Assembly (NCBI GenBank): GCA_007449985.2
Contig: VIIQ02000089.1
Coordinates: forward strand, 124,001-188,000
Reading direction: 5' to 3'
DNA: 64,000 nucleotides
From: Desmodesmus armatus
Taxonomy: Eukaryota; Chlorophyta; Chlorophyceae; Sphaeropleales; Scenedesmaceae
Part shown: positions 27,311 through 38,125 of the stretch, in pieces
How positions within the stretch are numbered: position 1 is the first letter of the stretch
How the letters are laid out: each line of letters opens with the position of its first letter
Made by a program: the position numbers and the translations under genes
The notes under the pieces: model-generated
Database searches by the model: none
What the model saw: only the letters and a program-made list of their open reading frames with translations
What the model was told of the DNA's origin: nothing

Positions 27311-27483
27311 AGATAGTGGGACAGAACCACTTAACAACAACAACGCCTGCTGCCTGCAGCTGCCACGACGCGTATGCGAACGAGACAATCACAAAGGACT
27401 AACAGAGAGCATCAGACAAATCCGGCCGACGCTCTACAGCGTTGGCCAGGCATATGTACATCCGTTGGGCATCGTACGACAAT

Positions 27484-27680
27484 CACTAGGCGGGCAACCC
27501 CCTTCACGCGTGAAGGGGTAAACCTTTGACGCCGTACTGAGAAGCCCTTCACGTTCCGCACGTGAAGGGGGCGGGCCAGCGTGAAGGGGGGCCCCTTAGC
27601 GACAAGCACGTGAAGGGCTTCGCGATGTCGTCGTGAAGGGGTTAGCGTTGGTAGACGAAGGGCTTCGTGTCGAAGGGCTT
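27484..27680. repeat. CACTA left terminal and subterminal repeats
   Basis: Terminal inverted repeat at 27484-27508 followed by at least six GTGAAGGGG or CCCCTTCAC motifs, some paired as palindromes such as CCCTTCACGCGTGAAGGGG at 27499. Confidence 0.85.
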
Positions 27681-28499
27681 TGTGCGGGGAATTGCTTGAA
27701 AAGCGGGCTGTACACCGTCGGCACAGCGTTATCAACGGCTCAATGACACTAATATTGCCAATTGGTCAGTTTTCAGCTCATTCCTTCACGTCAAGTTCAC
27801 TGCTTAGTCAATGCTCAGCAGCAGCTGGCCATATGGCTTGCATGGCACATGTATACACAGCTGACCATGCTGACAAACGGATGGTCATGCAGTCACTGAG
27901 TGGGCCCAAGCAGGAGCCATGCATTGGCAGCACACACACAGCTGCTGCATATCGCTTCCAGCATGAAGACCTCACTTCACGGCCGCGGAAGCTGTCGCTG
28001 AGAACTTGCACGCTGACAGCGTGGGGCATGGCAGCGTCTGCTGGGTGTCAATGTCACACACCCCCCACACACAAGTATGCATACTGTTATACGCAGCTGC
28101 ACTATGTTTTTGTGCAGTGAAGCAGCAAGATGCCAACACTGAAACAGCCTCGACTGCAAGAACAAGGCAACAGCCTCCTGCCCCACCCCACCCACCAGCC
28201 ATGACAGCACAAGCATTGCTTGGTGTGCTCTTTGCTCCTGACCGGAGCTCCGTGCTTCTGACCACAACACACGAATGACAGTTGACAATGGATCCACAGC
28301 TCAAACAAGAAAATATACAGAGCGACAGTTTGCTGCCTCTTCGGATGCAGCAGCGTGTTGGCACTGACTGATGCACCAAACCACCTGACCACACTCGTTT
28401 GTCCAACCCGTAAATCCATGCATATATATCGATGCACCTGTCGCATGTGATTGGCAGTCACAACAGGCCATACATCACGTCAATGTGCTGGCACCACAG

Positions 28500-29969
28500 A
28501 TTCAATCCTGAAATACCTGATGCAGCATGCCAACCAGCATGTTATGTCCATGGAGGCTGGGCCACAGACTTTGCAAGGGTCAAGCCTGTCACTGGGCAAC
28601 ATGTGGATGGAGTCACTGCTCATCAGCTTAAGCCTCCCAGCTTGCTGAAGCCTGGACGTGTCTGCACTACTTGCGCTGATTCAATCGGTGCCGGGCACCT
28701 GGTCCTCAAGCAGCTTGCCCAGCCTTCTACGGGATGACCGTCCTGTCATGTGACACCACAGCAAACACAAGCTGTATGTGATGTGTGTACAGGACTGGTC
28801 CTGACAAGGTGTAGTGAATGTCAGCCGTGTCTGTCACTGCTGAAGATGATCTGCACACTGGAGATGCACACGGTACTGGCTGCACCTGGCTGGTCAGCAT
28901 GCGTCTGCTGAGAATGATTCTCAACTAAGTGCTGGCCGTGCAAACTGCTTGACATGCAGCCATGGCCTCAACATCATAGCTTTCTGCTCACCTTGATGCT
29001 GCTGCCCTTGTCAGGCCCCTGATACTGCTTGATCTTGAACTTCCCTGTGCTCATTGTCGTGGCGAACATGCCTTGGAGTGACCGTCAAACCCTGTGCAAG
29101 AGGGGGGGGGCGTGCAGTACATAGGTTGTTTGTGTGTGTAAAGCTACTGCCTGTAAGTTGGCGTGACTTGCTGCTGCTGCCGCTGCCACTTCTGCCAGAG
29201 GAGTGATCTGCTGTTGGACCCCTGAGGTATGCAGTACCCACTTAGGCTGCCAGGTATCCATACTAACAGCGACACATACGTTGTGGCCCACCATGCTGCT
29301 GCTGCATCTGCCTGGGTGCACAGCCTTGTTTCGTGTATGGCATGCCTTGCTCACATCAATGAAGTGAGAGGCGACCTTGACGTCCACCATGTAGGCTCGA
29401 ATGGGTCAGTCACCATGGGTCAGAGCAGTTCTGCATGCGCAAGCACAGCACAGGGCAAGTCTGAGCGTGAGTTGACTGTGTCTTGGTCTGCGTCTGGCAG
29501 ACAGCACAACACAAATACATCTGCAGGTGAATGTGTCTGCTTGCGGGAATTTTCATTTTGGCATTCTTCACATCGCTATGTTTCTGCAGGGTGCTGCTGC
29601 AGCTGTTGCTCCCATTCCAGTATGCAACAACAATGCTGCTGATATTCATGAGGCCAGTTCTGCTGCCGCCTCACCGGTTGCACGCCTGATAGCATCGTTG
29701 TCACTGATAGTCATCACGCTGTCCCGAAACTTTCTCAGTTGAGCAGCAACATCTGCTGGGTCTTCTGCTGGCACCGTCTGCTGTCTCCATGGGATGATTG
29801 GGATGGCAAAAACGTTTTTTTGGCTCTTTGCACACCAGCGAGCACTGCAGAACCGCATCTGCCCAGCTTTGTTGTGCTGTGTGCACATGTGCTGCTGTTG
29901 AGCAGAGATCGCGCTTGCAGAGGCGGAAGAGGTCGTGTGAATCCTGTGATAGAGAATCATAAGTACCAA
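28500..29969 (-). other. Possible spliced coding fragments inside the CACTA element
   Basis: Minus-strand stretches look protein-like: 29646-29969 ends with RKFRDSVMTISDNDAIRRAT, and 28996-29058 begins MSTGKFKIKQYQGPDKGSSI and stops at a GTGAGC donor. A further stretch near 28500-28660 reads DRLDPCKVCGPASMDITCW. I recognise no family. They could be the element's own accessory gene or a captured host fragment. Confidence 0.3.
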
Positions 29970-30454
29970 GAAGCTTGCTCGTTGTGCGTTCGTGTCCTGA
30001 AGGGCCTACACACGTCTGATGGCATTGATGTTGTTGCCCTGCTGCTTCGCAAATAGTGACTGACTGCACCACTGTCACAATGAATGTGAAGAATAGTACT
30101 TTAAAACGTAAGGGAACGTATTGCAGCCCGATCTGTACTTGTGATGCAGCCATATACCGCACTGACAAGTGAACCGCGCCATGTGGTTGACTGGTAGTAC
30201 ATAAGGCATTTATGCCTCGTGCAGCTGGTCAATGTCGCCCAATAAGCTTTCAAAACGACGTTTTCAGCTTCCTCTGGGGCGTAGATAGGACAGGAAAGTC
30301 TTCATAGCCATTGATGACAGGTGCTTGACCAAAACACCCCTGTGAATGGACACATATGTCTTGTGACACTTATATAGGAACAAATTTGGATAATATCGGC
30401 AGATAAAAGGCACTGGAGCAAGCCACAGCCATCACAAGGGCTTCTAGGGCTCAA

Positions 30455-30630
30455 CATTGAGGGTGAAGGGGGAGGCTTCACACCAAGGGTGACCCCCTTC
30501 ACAGGTGAAGGGTGTGGGGTGTGAAGGGGGCTGACCCCTTCACACCCCCCTTCACCACCCCCTTCAAGTCTGTGTGGCCACAGTGTGAAGGGTGGGGGCT
30601 TAGTGGTGAAGGGGGGTTGCCCGCCTAGTG
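30455..30630. repeat. CACTA right subterminal and terminal repeats
   Basis: A cluster of GTGAAGGGG/CCCCTTCAC motifs, denser than at the left end, leads to the terminal inverted repeat at 30606-30630. The AAT duplication follows at 30631. Confidence 0.85.
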
Positions 30631-30711
30631 AATGTGCGAAAGGGCCACAGGCAACCCTACCATGGGTGACAACTGTCGACAGGCAACCCTAGGGACAACC
30701 CTTGTCACGTG

Positions 30712-31180
30712 CAAGCAAGCTTGGAGACAGCGATGCACACACAAGCCCATGACTGTGCAACTTACTACTGCTGCTCCTTCACTGCAGCTGGACATCTTGC
30801 TCAACAGCTGCTTGTCAACTTGAGTGTACAACTCAGTAATTATGACACAAGTCATACGAGCATTTCATGCAGGCATGGAGACAGTAATGCACACATAATA
30901 ACAATGACTGTGCAACTTACTAATGCTGCTCTGCTACAGCTGGACAACTTGCTCAACAGCGTGGAGTGTATAACTCAGTGACCATGACACAAATAATGCA
31001 AGCACCGCCATGACACACGTAATACAAGCACTGCCATGACACCAGTCATTCAAGCATTGCCAGCACACAATTAATACAAGCACTTCCATGACACAAGCTC
31101 TGCCAGCTGATTCAAGCTCTGCCAGCACACAAGGGCTAGCACAAGTACTGCCATTTCGGCAAGTGACATTGGTTCGGCAT
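30712..31180. repeat. Tandem repeats of 154 bp and about 28 bp
   Basis: A unit containing GGAGACAG and ATGACTGTGCAACTTACT occurs at about 30723 and again 154 bases later. It is followed to about 31135 by some six diverged 28-bp units of the form CCATGACACnnnTAATnCAAGCACTG. No coding function is apparent. Confidence 0.75.
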
Positions 31181-31184
31181 GACA

Positions 31185-31255
31185 GCTGTCGTGCGCAATT
31201 AGCTGGCATTGCCGAGAACATGCAAGGCAGCGTGAGAGAGCAGGGCTGGCCCCCA
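31185..31255 (+). repeat. 71-bp perfect direct repeat, copy 2
   Basis: Identical to 26435-26505. Perfect identity against diverged flanks implies recent duplication or a mobile unit. Confidence 0.9.
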
Positions 31256-34200
31256 CCCCCCTGCGGCGGTGTCATGCAATGCACAAGCAATTGTTGGTGT
31301 CAAACGGTTTGGACGCACTGGTTGCGGTCAATAATCAATTGTGGGGATGAAAATTGGAAAGTGAGTGTCTATGGATTTGTTGTTTATGTGTGACCGGTTT
31401 TGCTGTCAATCTCAAGAGTTGTTATGCCCAAATGTGACGTTGTTGTCTCGTGGGACAGACTAGCATGTGCTGCAGCCACACTGGGCTTGTACTCTTCACA
31501 TCTGGCCGGAGGACCACCAGCGTCCATAAATACTGAAGCACAAAGACAAAGGCGTCCAGTGGTTGTGACATGTGTGTCCAGGTGGTAATGGCATCAGATG
31601 TGGAGCCAGCATATTGAACCTGGTTGTGGATGGACCAGCGACTGGTCCAGAAGTTGAGCTACCACATGATCACCATATGGAGCCAGGGACTTAGATTGAA
31701 TGAGTCTGTACTTCCATTACTTGAAACGTCACTGCGGACCAGTTGTTTGCGATTTCTTTGGTGTTGCTTCAGGCTGTGCGACTTTAGCATCTCATGGTGA
31801 TGGATCCCTGGTGCAGCAATGAAGAGGTGCACGAAGCACTGCAACGGAAGTCGTCGAAATTGAGACTGAGATTGAGACAGAGCCAGAGACTGAAACGTGC
31901 GGTTTTGTGGAGACATTGCCATTTGTGAAGCGACTGGAGGGGAATGACTTGACAGCTTTACCAGTTTGTACCGTATGCCCGTCACAGGAGTGGAGCCGTT
32001 GCTTGATCCTTTGATTGATCGTACATTGGTGACTGTGCACTACCGATGCGGCTCCTTGATGGGATGGAGGCCTACATCACTGCTCAGTGCGTCCCACATC
32101 AGTGCCCCAGCGCCCCACCGTGGGACCGTGGCACGGCCCCACCGGCACCCAGTCGATACTGATATGTATAGATGTGGCTGGGAGTTGTAAGCTCAGGGAA
32201 CCTTGACAGCTATAAGGTGGGAAAGTAGTCATGTTACACTGGTGCACCGTATGCAGGCTTAGAGAGAGAGTAAACATCCGAATACACTCTGACATTGCAG
32301 AGGTCATATACTCCGCAGGAGCGGATAGCATAACTTCAGTCGCCATGCATAACCTCCTAACTTCGGGTAACTGCGGGCAACTTCGTCCAGCATAGTGGGC
32401 TGAGCATACTCAATTCCAACAGATACTGTGCTTGGGTAGTAGTTCTTTATCAAGATTATCAGACGCCAAGCACAACACTAAGGGGTTGGCGGGTGTCGCT
32501 TGATGTGGGTTTATAATAATGATCAGCTGCCATGTGGATGATAGATCAAATCAGAAGAACAGCAGCAATCCTCCATATGGCTCAAACCTCTTCTACGTGA
32601 CAGATTGCGATTGTTGGTCTTGTGGCCTGAGAGAACAGCGGTGACCCAGTCTTGTGCAGTATGGTCTTATGGTGGCCTTGACTGCAACAGCGCTGGGTGC
32701 AAACTGTTAGTTGCAAAAACTCGCCAGCAATGTTTGCAGAAAACGTGAATGTTTGTTGTGGGACAGCCAGCTTTTTTCACAAGGGGCCAAATGTAAGCTG
32801 GCTTGGACTGGTGCATTCCGAACAACCACCAACCTCCACACCATTTCCTACATGTCTGCCAGGTGTCATGTATCGCTGTCCTGTGGACAGCCGCTGCAGC
32901 TGCATCCTCACATGCCCGACAATGCAGCAGAAACAATGACTCTGGCCTTGAACCAACCCCTTCACAGAACCTGCCACACAGTGGCTTCGTGATGGTCTGA
33001 GCATTTTCGTTCAAGGGGTCCAGGGGGGGGGGGTCAACCCCCACCAGCTGGCCACACTGTGTTGTGACAACTGATTGTGGTAGTTTCACCGTCATGACAG
33101 GTTGGCAGCCGATCCCGTACGCCCTTACAATGCTGCTGATGGTCTCAGACAGCAATCAATCAATCTGGCCAATTTGATGTCAAACTCAAACAGCTGGTTT
33201 GCAAGTCACACAGAAAGTCTGCCTGCTGCCATGGCTGCATGCCAACCAACCGATGCATGCATGGCGCTGTTGCAGGCTGCCAGCAGCCAACTAATGCAGG
33301 CTGCCAGACGTTACGTGATGAATTACCATGGGCACCTGCTGCACCCTTGCTGGTGATCAAGGAAACATCCAGTTGTAGGCATTTGGGTGCGCACCCGCTC
33401 AGTTTTGACATGCATGTTAATCGCGGCTTTTAGCTGCCAACCGCCAGTGCTTCATCAAGCCATGCGAATGTGATGCTGACTACAGCCTGCATGGGCCATG
33501 ACGCATAGACTGCTGCACCAGGAGACAGAAATGCTGGCATAGAAGTCCTGCAAGTTTGAGCCGCTTGCATCAGCCACGATGCATCCTATGATATGACCAA
33601 ATTGAAGCTGCGTTAGGGTTGTTACAACTGCCATATCAACCCTCAACGTTGAGGAATGACACACACGTCACTGCTGACGCAACAATGCAGCACCGTGCCA
33701 CCAAAGCTTCACAGCCAGGTAGCACACAGCAAACTGGCCCACAACATGCTGCCCGCCATTCTGGAGGGCTGGAGTGACTGTGGTCACACATGTGCTGGGC
33801 AAACCCCACGTAGGAATACCTGAAACGTGGGGGCCGACACAGAACCACGTAGGAATGGTTGCTACCCCCTTCCCCTGTGCCAAGAAAATGTGTAACATCT
33901 TGGGGCTGCTGCTGTTACGAGTGTCGAGTGCCGATTCGATTCCACACAGCCAACCCCACTTGATGAAGGTAGTGGAGCATGCATAACATGGCAGTCAGCA
34001 CAACCCCTGTACTACCAAGTTTGTACTGCTTTGCAGTATGATAATCTGGGTGCTTCCAGTTTCCACGGACAAGCCCATGGACATGGGTGTAGTGGAAGAT
34101 GATACGGCAGCACCTCTCAATCTAGAAAAACCCATGCCGGTCAGTGAAGGTCCATTGAGACGCTCAAAGCCTCAAGCAGACCAGCATGCATGTATGATAG

Positions 34201-36180
34201 TAGCTGCCCAGGCAGCACACACTCCACACAGCAGCAGTCACACACATACACACACACAATGCTCCAAGCAACTGACAATACCCTGAACCCAGTCGCAGGC
34301 CGGCAGGGGTGGTTCCTGTAGCCGCCCTTGAACGTCCTAAGCCAGCACCGCGCCTCGACTGGCAACCTGACCAACCCCTGAGGGGCGGATAGGCGACGAC
34401 CACAGCTACACAGGAGCATAACCATCCATCGGCTTCATAGTGTGTGCTTTATGCGCCGGTTGGATGGGTGAATTCTGGCTGAACCCCCACCCTCAGACCA
34501 CGTGATGTCACATCTTCAGGGTTCGTGTGGTGTATGGATGGCCATGCAGGATGTGGCCAGGTACGGGGTGCAGACACCTGCAAACCATGAGCAGCAGTCG
34601 TGCGTGTCTGTCAGTGAGTTGCTACCATCCCCAATGGATACATGCGTTCCATGGTTTGCTCACGTTGTGGCAATTCATTGCTCTGACCCACTGTATCAGG
34701 CAAACCTGTCCTGCTGCCCGTGCCACCACATTGCCACAGGCATGGCAATGCTACAAGATGGAAGCTCAGAACATGCTACGCAAAACTGTTCCTAGAGTTG
34801 TCCTCCACCACCAGTGCTGCCAGGCTGCCCACCTTACAGGCCTGCAAGGTTCACAACACATTGTTGGGTGGCTAGATCTCACACCTGGCCATGTGGGATC
34901 AGACCGGCCAGTTGCTGTCAAAAGCAGCGGCTACCCACCTTCCATCATGCAGGAGCATTCCCTTGCATAGCGTGTCCTGACCAGGAGGCCTCCTTGCTCC
35001 CTTGAGAGCCTGATGCAGCAGATGTCTCCAGTAGGCAGCAAATGTAGTAGCAGCACCACAGGGAGGGCCCAGGACGGGCTGGAGCGTGGGGGCCTGCACG
35101 CAGAACGCAACACACTGAGTGTCAACGCTTGATGGCCCATTGGCCTTCCACTGATGTGCAGACACCGGGCTGCTTTTCTAAGCAGACGGTTACTGGTTTG
35201 TAACGTGTTGGAAGTGCTGCATCGCATCATGTTATCAAGTCGGGGTGGCAGGGACCAGTATCACAGCAGTTCGAGCAGGTGTCCATAAAATCAGGTACCA
35301 CCATGGCATGCTGTAGCTTGTAGGAGAAATGTCAGCCTGACAGGTATCCCCAGCCATCAGCACCTAGGCATGTATTTTAGCAGGCCGAATCTGTTTTGCT
35401 GGCAACCCACCTCAACCCCCCCTCAGCAGTACTGTGGTGTCATCGTCTTGGCAGCAGTTGACAGCCACATTGTGCATGGCCTGCAGGAGAAACGGTCAAC
35501 ACTGTGGGTTGTTCCTTTCTACAAACGGTACTAGTAAGCTGATACAGAGGCTGATCAGTCTGTACAGCAGGCAGCTGAAAATGTCGACTGGAAAAGTGGA
35601 GCATGCAGTTGCAAACCATCGCACCGTATGCCCCGACGGGTAAGCACATTGCTTATCAACGCGTTCCGCGGTTCTGGCGCCTGCAACCAGAAAAAGCCCA
35701 GCTTCAGCAGGAGAGGTGGAGATGGATGCATCCCTCTCACAGTGCAGATCTCATCCGCAAGCTCCTAGGTCTGTGGGCGCCTTACCCTGATCGTGTCGTG
35801 CGCGGCATGTGTGCTGTTGATCAACACCCATCTCAAGGCAGTGAGGCACGCCTTGCTGCTTGCATAGAGCCCGTTCGCTGTGTAAAGGACACATTTAGTG
35901 ATCACCATTTTGTAGAGCATCAGGTTGGCCCTTTGTGTCGGTGGGACGTGGGACAGTGTGGGTGGGGCGTGAAATGCGGTTGGGGCACCTCCGGTGTCAC
36001 GGCCTTTTTGTCATGCTTTTCCGCAAGGTAGCTGGTTGCTTACGCTGTCTGAGGTGCTGCTGAATTGTGTCCAGGGGTCCTTGGCGCGTGTGGGTCACTC
36101 ATCAAGGAAGATGACTACAAGTAATGGAACGATATAATGAGGGTAGGGATTACAGGGTAGGGATTACTTGAAGGTGACAC
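31256..36180. other. Repeat-derived intergenic tract without a recognisable gene
   Basis: About 5 kb. Open frames are short and of mixed strand; the longer ones are minus 32667-33155 (162 codons, Cys/Trp-rich, reads CPTTNIHVFCKHCW near its end), plus 34527-34970 (147 codons) and plus 35603-36031 (142 codons). None has a domain I know or a consistent set of splice partners. G runs occur near 33026. Best regarded as decayed mobile sequence. Confidence 0.5.
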
Positions 36181-36745
36181 ATAGGGTTTTTCTGTCAGAC
36201 TCCCAAAATGCCCCCACCCCTTGGGGCATTGACTGGGAGGCTCAGGCTGAGAAGTGCCCCACGCATGCCCCCCCCCCCCCCCCTCCCGAGCTTGGGAGGC
36301 CTCGAGGCCCCAAACTGCCCTGTTTTCAAGGCATATTGCAGGCTTGGCAGCAGGCTCCCTGCAAGGCCTAATACCCCCACCCCTGGGGGCATGCTCTTGA
36401 GCCGGAATGCCTCCCCCCCCCCCCCCCCCCCTGCTAAGAAAACTCCCTGTGTCACTTTCAACTGATCCCTACACTCTGGGCAGGCATCAGCTGAAACTGA
36501 CACAGCCACTTTTTCACCAAGCCTCTCCAACTGCTCCACCCCCTGGGGCATTGGCAACTGGATCCAAGCTTGGATGCCATCCAAGCAAGGGGGCGGCCCC
36601 CTCCCCTTCCTGGAGGCCCACAATGCCATGTTTTGACCCTCCAACAGCTTTGAGAATGCCCCAAGCCCCCCCCCCCCCCCCCGGGTAGGGCATGTTGCAG
36701 GGAATGCCCGGAGCCCTCCCCCTGCTACAAAAAAGTCCCTGTCAA
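36181..36745. repeat. Poly-C-rich imperfect repeat block
   Basis: Two imperfect units about 340 bp apart, each with a CACCCCnTGGGGCATTG hairpin and ending in CTGCTAnnAAAA(A)(C/G)TCCCTGT. Three runs of 15-20 C lie at about 36269-36287, 36414-36431 and 36666-36681. Proline-rich open frames here are artefacts. Confidence 0.75.
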
Positions 36746-37371
36746 TCAAATCAAAGTCACACCTGTAGCTAAGAAGCTCAAGAGCTCATGCCAGCCAAGC
36801 CTTGCTAAATTCACGGAGATGGCAGAACAAACCAGAAGGATCTAATCACTGAGGATCAAACCAGAGATTTTCTGACGTATGCGTTTCACTTTCAAAAATT
36901 CCTTGTCCTCAGGGGCTTATAAATAATTACTGCTGCAGGTCAGTCAGCTGAGGGCAGCGGTTACGGTAAGGTAATCATCAGGCTGCATTGCAAGGGGACA
37001 CATCAGCCAGAGAGACAGCGCTGCAGTGCCAGCCTGGTACCAACAAGCACCAACCTGCAATATATCCACATCGCAGCCTGGTTGTGTGTGCTTACCAAAC
37101 CTCAAGAGCACACACTGGAGCGCTCAAGGGGACGCATGAGACTACACATCATGTCTTTGCCAAATCAGTGATGACATGCGTTCGAGGCAACAGCAGCCTG
37201 CAGGCAACCAACTGTCCAACGCATGCCTTGCCGCAGCACCTTGCTGAATGAACTTTGATGTGTGTCATTTCTGCAAGTTACATTTGTGATCACTTGTCAC
37301 ACTAAACACTTAGTAAACAACACTTGGTGTAGATGAATCAGTATTAGACAAAGTCTGCAAACACGCACACA
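36746..37371. other. Intergenic, nothing recognised
   Basis: AT-richer than the surroundings; no coding, RNA or repeat signal that I can support. Confidence 0.4.
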
Positions 37372-38066
37372 CAGTACGCTATTGCCAAACCCCACTGTGC
37401 CGCCAACTGGCAGCACACAGCTGACACATAAGCAAGCAATCATGCACGGACATCTTGATCCGAGCGGCCGTCATGCACACCCTATAGGACCCATCTTCAG
37501 CTTGGATGCCTGCTGATGAGGGTGTTTCAGTGGGTTGTATGACGTAAACGCAAGCAGCTATGCTGCAACTGAACCCAGCACCTTCAGGGAGGGAAATGTC
37601 CTGTGCAGGACCCAAAAACATGGGACCACGGAAAGAAAAAAGAACAGCACACCGTTGGCATCAGCAGAGGGGACTGTATGAAAGGAGGGCAGCACAGGCA
37701 GACCTCCACGCCCCCAAAAACCAGCCACACAGACAACAGGGCATTCACCAAGCTGTACACACGCCCCCATACTGCCGGGGCGGCTACTGCTGTAAACACA
37801 GTCGCATGCTATTGTACAACATAAGAGGACCTTCTACACAGTCAGTTATAAGCCTAAAGCAGCAAACACAGCTACATTGATACATTGTGAACCAAGGTAC
37901 GCTGAGCGGCAGACAGCCACAGGCAGGGTGGATTGAGGCATGCCCCACAGGGCCACCTGGCCCACATCACAGCACCTCAGCAACTTCCGGCGATGCAACT
38001 CTTGCGATGCAACTCTTCCGAACACAAGAGGTTTCCCATAGACACTCAGTGCACCCCAGATGCACC
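37372..38066. repeat. Dispersed repeat B, copy 1
   Basis: Shares ordered blocks with 44111-44475 in the same orientation: GCTATTGCCAAACCCCACT near 37378, GACAGCCA then GGCAGGGTGGA near 37911, GGCATGCCCCACAGGGCCAC at 37937 and AGACACTCAGTG near 38039. It lies just 3' of the rotatin-like gene; copy 2 lies just 3' of the Ariadne gene. A minus-strand reading of both contains CIWGALSVYGK or CILGSLSVFEK. Confidence 0.7.
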
Positions 38067-38125
38067 TTGACCTGCCACACCAGCCACGGTGCTGTTCCAA
38101 GCAGTGGCATGCTATGTCGCCCTGC

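Larger units (their letters stand above)
27484..30630. mobile_element. CACTA (EnSpm) DNA transposon, 3147 bp, complete ends
   Basis: The left end reads CACTAGGCGGGCAACCCCC and the right end is its reverse complement, ending in TAGTG. Homology of the terminal inverted repeats runs about 25 bp with a single C insertion. The element is bounded by the 3-bp direct repeat AAT (27481-27483 and 30631-30633), the target-site duplication size typical of CACTA elements. Inside both ends lie clusters of GTGAAGGGG in both orientations (27500-27680 and 30455-30620), matching the subterminal transposase-binding repeats known in this superfamily. No transposase is recognisable, so it is probably non-autonomous. 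The clean ends and duplication suggest fairly recent insertion. Confidence 0.88.

Noticed and set aside
27484..30633. CRISPR-like array from repeated GTGAAGGGG motifs
   Set aside because: Motifs occur in both orientations at irregular spacing inside transposon termini, in a eukaryotic genome.
36168..36749. Proline-rich and glycine-rich proteins on both strands
   Set aside because: They arise from C/G homopolymer runs and repeat units with no splice or start support.
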